The position numbers and the translations under genes were made by a program. A model generated the notes under the pieces. The model ran no database searches. It was not told the DNA's origin and was given only the letters and a program-made list of their open reading frames with translations. A DNA stretch of 22,641 nucleotides from Oscillospiraceae bacterium (GTDB taxonomy: Bacteria > Bacillota_A > Clostridia > Oscillospirales > Oscillospiraceae), in contig JAGAFT010000084.1 in NCBI GenBank assembly GCA_017627975.1, positions 1 through 22,641 on the forward strand, in the 5' to 3' direction. The stretch's first letter is position 1; every line of letters begins with the position of its first letter. This document shows positions 15,464 through 22,115 of the stretch, in pieces.

Positions 15464-18247
15464 TCATCCCTCAAACGGCAGTGAGCCAAGCTTTTTCCAC
15501 CTGCCGGTATCCAGCATGCTGTTCTCTGTCGAAAACCAAGTCATCTCCCGGTATTTCGTCCCATTGTTTGTCGAGGTATGCCAGTCTGTCGTAGCTCCCA
15601 CATACTGAACCGGTTCGGACTTTTGAAGATCATTGATTGCTTTTCCGGTGAAGGGGTTTACCGGATGATCGATCAGCCCTGAAAACGCAATCACAGGTGT
15701 ATCCGCATTTGTCATAAAACGATCATCAACGGAAAATTCCTGACTGTCAAAATCTTTGACCATCAATAAAGGATAGAAGAAATTCAAGTCATCGTATCTG
15801 GATTCGCCCAATTTGCGGTCAAACAGCTCAAGATCTCTGCCGTGGTCCGCAACAATGATAATTCGAGAGTTGTCAAAGACCTCATTCTCTCTCAAATAGT
15901 CAAACCAGTTTCCAAGCTGGATCATGGCCGCCATATTGATCTGATAATGCTCCATCTGGTTCTGGTTGGATAGAACAATGCTCTCTCCGCTGATGGAATA
16001 CCGTGCAGAATGGTCGGCATCATATTCTGTGTTATCGACAGTATTGGCAGGGACGTATTCCGGCTCCTGAAGGAGCATGGGCTCATGGGTTGCGTTATTG
16101 CTGAGCATCAGGAATGTATTCTGTGCCGCGTTATTAATCTTTGTAATCTGATTCAGATTGATAAGTACAGAATAAGAATTCATGAAAGATCGATTGATCC
16201 CATTCGCCTTGGAAATACTGAGCAGCTCCTGGATTGAAAACAGCTGTTTATCCTGCACTCTGCTCAATGCATTATAGATTCCATGATTGTATAGGATTCT
16301 TTGGAAAGGCAAAGGCGCAGTGCGAAAAAGACTATAACAGAAGAAATTCCGATTCCGAAGTCTCTCCGAATATTCCAGATCATCATGCCGGCTCGCAGTC
16401 GTGATTCCATCGGTTGCAAAGATGCCCTCCGTTATGCTTTTGTGAATTTCAGGATAATCCGCATAAATCCGCAAATCCGGTATTTCCTGATATCCCGCAT
16501 AAGGCGGATCGCACACAGTAACGCGGTATCCGTTATTGAGGAACAGCACCGGCATTACTTTTAAGGCTTCGTCGTGTTTATCGGCCAGCAGTTCATCAGA
16601 TCTTTTGTCAAGTTCAACAGGGGTGTACTCATATCCGCCAAACAATGCGGGTGCGCCGACATTTGTGTAATTTCCATAGGATATCGTGTTGGGATAATAC
16701 GTAAACCCTGCGAACTGTTTTTGCAGTGCCGGTTTCTCCTGTAACAGATATGGGAGGAAACCGCCGTACGCACGGTCCATCATCAGCACAATCACATTTT
16801 TCCCGTTTTTGCTGAGCTCGATCTCCGGGTTCTCGCTCACCGCTGCTTCTATCAGTCCGCGGGAAGCATTGACTTCTTTCTGAATCGCGAACATATTGGA
16901 TATGCTCATCACGGAGGCGGAGAGGCACATCGCAACCGACACGATATACAGCAGTGCCGTTTTCTTTCTCCATAATACCAGTCCGACTGACAAAGCAGCA
17001 AAGGACAATACCAGCAAGTTGATTCTCAAGTCAGCTTTCATAATTCGAAGCTCGTCCGCATATACCAGCATATTGGAGAGTGTACCGTACTCTGTGCCGA
17101 AAAACATGTAGTTGATCACCGCAGCGACCGAGGCAAAAAAAACAGCTGAACTGATCATGCTCTTCCCTTTGCCGTCTGCGAGGCGGAAGAAAATGCCAAG
17201 CCAGATCAGGAACAGCCCCGCCGCCAGGAGAAGCGAAGAAAGGACATACCAAAGGGGCGTTTTAAATGCAAGCAGTTCGACAAACTCCATAGGAGAAGAT
17301 CGAATTACGGAAGACGGAATCAGGATTCCCGTCAGAATCGTAAGAAACAGACAGGAGGCCAGAAAAAGCTGCATGTTTGGTTTTTCTGCTTTGCACTCCT
17401 TTTCCCTTTTATATCTCCCGTGAAAAACGTGCAGCAGCAGCGGGATCTGCAGCACCATGCATACACCAAATACAAAAAGCTGTCGATGTGTCGAATTTCG
17501 CGGATGGATAAGAATCAATCCGGCTAAGAGAATGCCGGCAGCTGAAGCGAGTATTCTGATCACAGCCGAAGGATTCTTCAGCTTATAGAAGATATTTTTC
17601 AACAATGAAAACACATTGTTCAGGGTCCAGTAAAAAACCAGTCCGGCCGGAGAGCCATAGAGGAAGACCAGGAAGATCAGCGCCATGCCATACATTTGAA
17701 TTTTACTCTTGAGCGGGAAACCCTTCATATAAATGGCTGCCGAAATAATATTGATCAGTGTCATCAATACCGGAAGCAGGTTGATGCTGATTCCCGCAAT
17801 CTGTATCAAAGCATCGGGCGCACCCAGGTTCCGGATAGGGCCAAATGCTTCCCCCTCCAGAAGCTGCAAGCTGGATAAGAAGCGATACGCTGCGATAAAA
17901 AAAGGAATCTCCAACAGGAGAGAAAACGATCCGTTAAGCGCCTGGGTCGGTTTATAGTTGTTCTGGCGATAATAGGTCTGAAGCATCATGAAACGCTCGT
18001 CGCCTTTAAACGTCTTCCGGATATGTCTGACCCAGGGTTGAAGCTTCGCTTGCTTTTCTCGCTCAGCGGCCTGCATGGCATCGGCTTTCCGATAGAGAGG
18101 AAGGACAAGCAGATTCATGGTGACGCTGAGAAAAATAATGGACAGCCCCGGATTGTTGATGATTCTGTTCGCAATCGCATAAATTACTTCAAAAAGCAAC
18201 TCCAGTGGTCCAATAATAAGCGTAAAAACCGCAGAACCAATAGACAT
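15464..18247 (-). CDS. Fusion of a YidC/Oxa1-like membrane domain and an LtaS-like sulfatase/phosphotransferase ectodomain
   Basis: The protein is 927 residues from the ATG at 18247-18245, which has AGGAG eight bases upstream; a GTG 12 codons earlier lies at the predicted transcription start. Residues 1-225 match YidC: GLSIIFLSVTMNLLVLPL, a charged loop QAAEREKQAKLQPWVRHIRK, then PFFIAAYRFL and GSPAGLVFYWTLNNVFSLLK. The groove arginine of YidC aligns with N45. About seven further membrane helices lie at 228-452. Residues 460-927 are an alkaline-phosphatase/sulfatase-fold domain, as in LtaS: D491 (VIVLMMDRAYGG), a likely nucleophile T528 (YGNYTNVGAPALFGG), D801/H802 (IIVADHGRD) and H890 (TTDWHTSTN). 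It probably transfers or removes a phospho-group on a surface polymer outside the cell. Substrate unknown. Confidence 0.85.
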   Translation of the reverse strand: MSIGSAVFTLIIGPLELLFEVIYAIANRIINNPGLSIIFLSVTMNLLVLPLYRKADAMQAAEREKQAKLQPWVRHIRKTFKGDERFMMLQTYYRQNNYKPTQALNGSFSLLLEIPFFIAAYRFLSSLQLLEGEAFGPIRNLGAPDALIQIAGISINLLPVLMTLINIISAAIYMKGFPLKSKIQMYGMALIFLVFLYGSPAGLVFYWTLNNVFSLLKNIFYKLKNPSAVIRILASAAGILLAGLILIHPRNSTHRQLFVFGVCMVLQIPLLLHVFHGRYKREKECKAEKPNMQLFLASCLFLTILTGILIPSSVIRSSPMEFVELLAFKTPLWYVLSSLLLAAGLFLIWLGIFFRLADGKGKSMISSAVFFASVAAVINYMFFGTEYGTLSNMLVYADELRIMKADLRINLLVLSFAALSVGLVLWRKKTALLYIVSVAMCLSASVMSISNMFAIQKEVNASRGLIEAAVSENPEIELSKNGKNVIVLMMDRAYGGFLPYLLQEKPALQKQFAGFTYYPNTISYGNYTNVGAPALFGGYEYTPVELDKRSDELLADKHDEALKVMPVLFLNNGYRVTVCDPPYAGYQEIPDLRIYADYPEIHKSITEGIFATDGITTASRHDDLEYSERLRNRNFFCYSLFRTAPLPFQRILYNHGIYNALSRVQDKQLFSIQELLSISKANGINRSFMNSYSVLINLNQITKINNAAQNTFLMLSNNATHEPMLLQEPEYVPANTVDNTEYDADHSARYSISGESIVLSNQNQMEHYQINMAAMIQLGNWFDYLRENEVFDNSRIIIVADHGRDLELFDRKLGESRYDDLNFFYPLLMVKDFDSQEFSVDDRFMTNADTPVIAFSGLIDHPVNPFTGKAINDLQKSEPVQYVGATTDWHTSTNNGTKYREMTWFSTENSMLDTGRWKKLGSLPFEG

Positions 18248-18289
18248 ATTCAGTACTCCTGAAAAATTGTAATCACTCAACACTGTTGT

Positions 18290-18318
18290 ATTAAACCAGA
18301 TTATGTTTCAAAATACAA
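18290..18318 (-). promoter_or_regulatory. Candidate promoter for the YidC-sulfatase operon
   Basis: On the minus strand TTGTAT (18318-18313), 17 bases, then TTTAAT (18295-18290), preceded by TG one base upstream (extended -10). The predicted start is near 18283, about 36 bases before the chosen ATG. The -35 is weak. It is the best match between the upstream terminator and the gene. Confidence 0.5.
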
Positions 18319-18346
18319 GGGAAATGTCACCATTGATTCAAAATAC
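18307..18346. repeat. Direct repeat TTCAAAATAC with 30-base spacing
   Basis: The 10-mer TTCAAAATAC occurs at 18307-18316 and again at 18337-18346. The first copy overlaps the -35 of the operon promoter and the second lies about three helical turns upstream. This would suit a regulator binding one DNA face, but two copies in AT-rich sequence can arise by chance. Confidence 0.4.
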
Positions 18347-18455
18347 CGATACACTTCATATACCAAGTGGATACCGGTTACGGGTTTTCTCGCCTTCAAG
18401 CCAGTGTGTTCAGTATCAAAACCAGCTCGATTATCATAACATGTTTATAGCATAA

Positions 18456-18482
18456 AACCGCTGCGGCAAAGCCGCAGCGGTT
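18456..18482 (-). terminator. Intrinsic terminator of the surface-protein gene
   Basis: A perfect 12-base-pair stem, AACCGCTGCGGC with GCCGCAGCGGTT around a three-base loop, lies 38 bases after the stop of the surface-protein gene. On the minus strand it is followed by TTTTATGCTAT, a short T run. It isolates this gene from the operon below. Confidence 0.88.
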
Positions 18483-18520
18483 CATTATGACTTGTTTTCT
18501 GTTTCGCTCGATTACTCGAC

Positions 18521-21500
18521 TTACTTGCTGACCCGCTTCTTCTTCGGGATCAGGGCAACCACCGCACCGCCGGAGAGGACAGCCACTGCCGCCCAAAGCG
18601 CAACATTGGAGTTGTCGCCGGTCTTCGGAGATTTATAGGAGGTGGAGCCGGCAGCCAGAATGTTGAAGGAGGCCTGGGCCGGGTAGAAGTATTCCCGTTC
18701 CCCGTCAGTCTTGTTCAAACGCCACAGCCGGGCAGTCAGCGTGTAGCTGTTGTTGCTGCGCAGCTGGTCGAGGAGATTCCGGTAGATCCACAGGGTCTGG
18801 TGGTCGTTGGAGATGGAGTAATAATCCTTGGTGATCTTCTGACCGCCGATCCAGATCGCCAGAGTGCCGTCATCGTCATAGTCGATGGGCCAGCAGGAAA
18901 CGAACTTGATCCAGACGTTCTTGCCTTTGATGTAATCGTTTAGACCGTCTGCCACAGCGATGCCGGGGAGCAGGCTCAGCTTGAAGTTAGCGGGACCTGC
19001 ATCGTTGGCATAGGCTGCCTTCGGGTCTTTCGGATCCGCATTGTTCTTCGTATGATTCTTCTGGGTGACGCTGATGGTATAATCGCCAAAGTCAAGCTTC
19101 TTCAGCAGTTCATGGTAAACCTTCAGGGACTTGCCGCCGATGAACTCATGGCTGACCGGATCTTCGGTCCAGTAGTCGCTGATGCCAAGCATGTCGCCGC
19201 TCACCTTATAGTCGGTAATCTGAAAGACATCGCCGTAATTAAAGGTCTTGTTGGGAAACTCCGTTGTATTCACATGAACATGCTTCGGATCCGTATCATA
19301 ATCGTACCAGACGACTGTTTTGCCCTTGCTGTCTGTGATCGAAAACTTGTGGAGATCCGCCGTAATAAAGAATTCCAGGGGATCATAGCTGCACTTGTTG
19401 TAGTAGAAGTCGCCGAAGCCGTCCACGGGAGCCAGCGCCTTGATCACAGCCTGGGGGACGATGGTCACATACTGAACCATATAGACGCGCTGGGCACCGC
19501 TGTCCGTGGTGTCACGGAACCAGAACACAAACCCCCACTTGCCGGTCGGGGCATTTGCCAGAGAAGCCTTGCTGAACGTAACATAGACAGGATCAGGAAT
19601 GGTCTTTGTCATGTCAACTGCGTTTCCGGCCTGATCGGTAATGACATAGTCCCAGTGATCCTTTGTATCCAAATCCGATGTCGTGCCTTCATCATAAATC
19701 ATATATCCGGATTTGTAGACGCTGGCGCTTCCGGAGGAAACCTGGTCCGGATCGACCACCGAAATGCTCTCAGGGACAACACCTCCGTCGATACGGAAGA
19801 TCAGGTTCTGCTTATCGCCAATGGTTCCCTTCACATAGATATCACCGGTGATATTGGTGATGGTGACTTTTTTGTGATGAGTCTCGCCAAGGCTTCCGGT
19901 ATTGGCAGTGCCGTTGCCGGTTGTTACCGTGATAATGAACGGAGAGAAGCTGCCCGTGGCAAAGTCCAGAACGCCTTCCCCGGTCTGTTCCGCAGAGCCG
20001 ACCATCCGGCTCACATCGTCCACGACGTGATAGAGTGCGAGGGATTCATCCTCTTCGAGGTTGCCAAGAGAAGGATGCTGGATCTGGACCGAAACCGCGC
20101 CCACATTCGGATCATTCTCAGGCTCATACTCGTTGCCTTCCGCGTCCACCAGGCTGATATCCAGCGCCAGAACCGCGCGCTCATCCTCTGCCAGACCGCC
20201 AATGCTGTCAACAGAGAGAGGCTTTACAACAACGGTCAGGCCTTCCGGCAGGTTCTTGCCGGTAACAATGACCACCGCGCCGGTAACAGGATCCGTCCCG
20301 GTCAGGGTAACGGCATCAGGCTCTTCTGCGTTCTCTGCTTCCAGGTCGGCACGGATTTCTTCCTCGGTGACCGGTTCTTCCTCTTTTTCTTCAACGATGT
20401 TCACCGGAGTTTCATCGGCGGGTTCATCGTCTGCCGGATTCTCAGCGGCCTGCTGCTCGTCGGATTCAGGAAGTGCATTCTCGTCAGTCTGCTCGCCTTC
20501 TGCGCTGGCCTCTTCGCCTTCAACATTGGCATCGTCACCTTCGACAACGGCTTCGTCACCTTCGACAGCGCCTTCGTCACCTTCGGCAGCGGCGTCGTCA
20601 CCTTCGGCAGCGGCGTCGTCACCTTCGGCAGTGGCGTCGTCACCTTCGGCAGCGGCGTCGTCACCTTCGATTTCGACCTCAGCCTGTGCAGCCTCGACAT
20701 CGGTCTGCTCGGTCTCAGCCGCAGGCTCTTCAACCGCAGCATCCGTCTGCTCGGTCCCGGCCGCAGACTCTTCCGCCGCAGCATCCGTCTGCTCGGTCCC
20801 GGCTGTATTGGTCTCTTCGACCGCAACGTCCGTCTGCTCGGTCTCGGCTGCAGGAGTTTCTGCATTCTCGGTAACTGCGGGAATCGCCGCAGGCGCCTCG
20901 ACCTTGTCTCTGACCGTGTAGACTCCGTTCTGCTCCACAACTTCGAGTTTCTCGCTGCCTTCGAAGTAGTTGGAAACATCACGGTTATAGGTGCCATACA
21001 CCAGGTTGACGCCCTGGCCGAACATGATCCACTCTGCCGGTGCATAGAAACGAACATTGACATTATTCAGCGTCACGCCGCTGGCAACAGAGCCAAACCC
21101 GATTTCCACATTGCCGTTATCGCTCGCCAGAACAGAGCCCTTGGCAGAAACAGTACCGTTTTTGAGCGTCGCGCCCATACCGGTAATCGCCATGCCCTTC
21201 GCGCCAGCTTCATTCTCAAAGGAAAGGGTCTTTCCGTTCAGGTCGATGACCGCATTGGCCGCAACCGTCAGGCCTTCGCTCATGACGATGTTGTCAAGAA
21301 GCCTGATCTCGCCGCCCTTGGCCGCTGCCGCAGCCAGATCCGCCGCAGTGCTGACCTCAACGATCACAGGAACGGTTTCGGTTACCTGTTCGGTAACAGC
21401 AGGAACGGTCTGTGCAGTTACATCAGCCGCTGCATCCGTCTCTGCATCGGTGCTTCCCTCATAGCTGCCGCTCTCAATTACCATGGGCTGTTCAGCGGAC

Positions 21501-21667
21501 TGCTGAGGTCTGTTTGCACCAACCCAACTATTTGCTGCCGGGATTCCTCCGATCGGAGTGGAAATCATCTCACCCGGAATCGTTTCCGCAAAGGCAGAGA
21601 CTGTAAACAGGCTCAGGCACATTGCAAGAATCAGAACTACAGAAATGAGTTTAGATGTTGCTTTCAT
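18521..21667 (-). CDS. Secreted, sortase-anchored surface protein with acidic repeats
   Basis: This 1048-residue protein has a Sec signal peptide (about 1-28, hydrophobic LISVVLILAMCLSLFTVSAF with AFAET at the cleavage region). The C-terminus is a sorting signal: SPKTGD at 1013-1018, a hydrophobic stretch and the tail PKKKRVSK. Residues 100-250 resemble a beta-helix-type adhesin segment (AADLAAAAAKGGEIRLLDNI, IDLNGKTLSF). Residues 276-332 and 334-396 are two acidic repeat blocks, likely an extended stalk. A beta-rich domain follows at about 455-585 (VVVKPL, YHVVDDVSRM), then further beta-rich segments rich in aromatic residues. I recognise no catalytic motif; an adhesin or wall-surface role is inferred. 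AAGGAGA precedes the ATG. Two tandem promoters lie upstream and a terminator downstream. Confidence 0.9.
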   Translation of the reverse strand: MKATSKLISVVLILAMCLSLFTVSAFAETIPGEMISTPIGGIPAANSWVGANRPQQSAEQPMVIESGSYEGSTDAETDAAADVTAQTVPAVTEQVTETVPVIVEVSTAADLAAAAAKGGEIRLLDNIVMSEGLTVAANAVIDLNGKTLSFENEAGAKGMAITGMGATLKNGTVSAKGSVLASDNGNVEIGFGSVASGVTLNNVNVRFYAPAEWIMFGQGVNLVYGTYNRDVSNYFEGSEKLEVVEQNGVYTVRDKVEAPAAIPAVTENAETPAAETEQTDVAVEETNTAGTEQTDAAAEESAAGTEQTDAAVEEPAAETEQTDVEAAQAEVEIEGDDAAAEGDDATAEGDDAAAEGDDAAAEGDEGAVEGDEAVVEGDDANVEGEEASAEGEQTDENALPESDEQQAAENPADDEPADETPVNIVEEKEEEPVTEEEIRADLEAENAEEPDAVTLTGTDPVTGAVVIVTGKNLPEGLTVVVKPLSVDSIGGLAEDERAVLALDISLVDAEGNEYEPENDPNVGAVSVQIQHPSLGNLEEDESLALYHVVDDVSRMVGSAEQTGEGVLDFATGSFSPFIITVTTGNGTANTGSLGETHHKKVTITNITGDIYVKGTIGDKQNLIFRIDGGVVPESISVVDPDQVSSGSASVYKSGYMIYDEGTTSDLDTKDHWDYVITDQAGNAVDMTKTIPDPVYVTFSKASLANAPTGKWGFVFWFRDTTDSGAQRVYMVQYVTIVPQAVIKALAPVDGFGDFYYNKCSYDPLEFFITADLHKFSITDSKGKTVVWYDYDTDPKHVHVNTTEFPNKTFNYGDVFQITDYKVSGDMLGISDYWTEDPVSHEFIGGKSLKVYHELLKKLDFGDYTISVTQKNHTKNNADPKDPKAAYANDAGPANFKLSLLPGIAVADGLNDYIKGKNVWIKFVSCWPIDYDDDGTLAIWIGGQKITKDYYSISNDHQTLWIYRNLLDQLRSNNSYTLTARLWRLNKTDGEREYFYPAQASFNILAAGSTSYKSPKTGDNSNVALWAAVAVLSGGAVVALIPKKKRVSK
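20480..20668 (-). repeat. 21-base tandem repeat encoding EGDDAAA units
   Basis: Nine seven-residue units cover residues 334-396 of the surface protein. The first four (EGDDAAA, EGDDATA, EGDDAAA, EGDDAAA) are almost identical at the DNA level; the last five decay (EGDEGAV, EGDEAVV, EGDDANV, EGEEASA, EGEQTDE). The unit is a multiple of three, so copy changes stay in frame. The strongly acidic product suggests an extended or cation-binding stalk, which is an inference. Confidence 0.92.
20672..20842 (-). repeat. Imperfect 42-45-base repeat encoding TEQTD-type units
   Basis: Four units beginning TEQTD start at residues 276, 291, 305 and 319 of the surface protein, a spacing of 15, 14 and 14 residues. 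Each is followed by a run such as AAAEESAAG or AAVEEPAAE. The block runs directly into the EGDDAAA block, so two different repeat families make one acidic, alanine-rich stretch. Confidence 0.85.
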
Positions 21668-21754
21668 GTCTGTTCTCCTTCTATCGTAAAAAAATGCTTA
21701 CGAATTGTTAACTCCACACCGGCAGATTGCGCCTTTCTCCCGCTGTGTGCATAT

Positions 21755-21783
21755 AAGATACCACCTTTTGAAATCAATTGCAA
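21755..21783 (-). promoter_or_regulatory. Proximal promoter of the surface-protein gene
   Basis: On the minus strand TTGCAA (21783-21778), 17 bases, then TATCTT (21760-21755). The predicted start is near 21748, giving a leader of about 80 bases. It matches consensus less well than the distal promoter. Confidence 0.5.
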
Positions 21784-21859
21784 GAGTTTTTAAGAAATTT
21801 TGAGAAAAAATTTTTCCAATTTGTAATAATTTCGAAAATAGTGGTTACCTTTTTTCTGA

Positions 21860-21888
21860 AGTATACAAGATTTTGTGCTTCTTTTCAA
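21860..21888 (-). promoter_or_regulatory. Distal promoter of the surface-protein gene
   Basis: On the minus strand TTGAAA (21888-21883), 17 bases, then TATACT (21865-21860). Spacing is ideal and both boxes are near consensus. The predicted start near 21853 gives a long leader of about 186 bases that contains the proximal promoter. Confidence 0.65.
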
Positions 21889-22018
21889 CCGGCGCAGCGC
21901 ATTCCTAAGAAAGATTAAGACTTTTGGTTAATTCGCTGTCATTCCCTTTTGAATCTCCATTGAAACCGGCAAACTGCATAAATTTGTTGATATTGACAAA
22001 TCTCTCCTTTTCCAAGGC

Positions 22019-22047
22019 TTGCCATTTCCTCAAAAATAGTGTAAAAT
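22019..22047 (+). promoter_or_regulatory. Promoter of hppA
   Basis: TTGCCA (22019-22024), 17 bases, then TAAAAT (22042-22047). The predicted start is near 22054, with a leader of about 60 bases to the hppA ATG. Confidence 0.65.
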
Positions 22048-22054
22048 CCACAAC

Positions 22055-22078
22055 ATAAAACGCAGTGATGCATTTTAT
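22055..22078 (+). repeat. Inverted repeat at the hppA transcription start
   Basis: ATAAAACGCA and TGCATTTTAT are complementary at nine of ten positions around a GTGA loop. The element begins almost exactly at the predicted transcription start. It could be an operator or a 5' hairpin stabilising the mRNA; the sequence alone does not decide. Confidence 0.5.
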
Positions 22079-22115
22079 ATTCTTTATATTCTTTTATGAC
22101 AGGAGCGATTCTGGT

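Larger units (their letters stand above)
21668..22115. other. Divergent intergenic region between the surface-protein gene and hppA
   Basis: This 448-base stretch is clearly more AT-rich than its neighbours. I found no convincing gene in it: open frames lack ribosome binding sites and recognisable products. It holds two minus-strand promoters for the surface protein, one plus-strand promoter for hppA and an inverted repeat at the hppA transcription start. A very AT-rich part at about 21781-21840 contains runs of A and T that may bend DNA or act as upstream promoter elements. A short inverted repeat (CGTAA/TTACG at 21685-21702) lies just before the surface-protein ribosome binding site. Confidence 0.75.

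Noticed and set aside
18248..18283. GTG start 12 codons upstream for the YidC-sulfatase fusion
   Set aside because: It coincides with the predicted transcription start and has no Shine-Dalgarno sequence, while the ATG at 18247 has AGGAG at ideal spacing.
20480..20668. CRISPR-like array
   Set aside because: The repeats have no spacers and encode an in-frame heptad within a secreted protein.
19052..21793. A 913-codon open frame antisense to the surface-protein gene
   Set aside because: It mirrors the codon composition of the real gene, has no ribosome binding site or recognisable domain, and runs into the promoter region. The opposite strand has a signal peptide, sorting signal and terminator.
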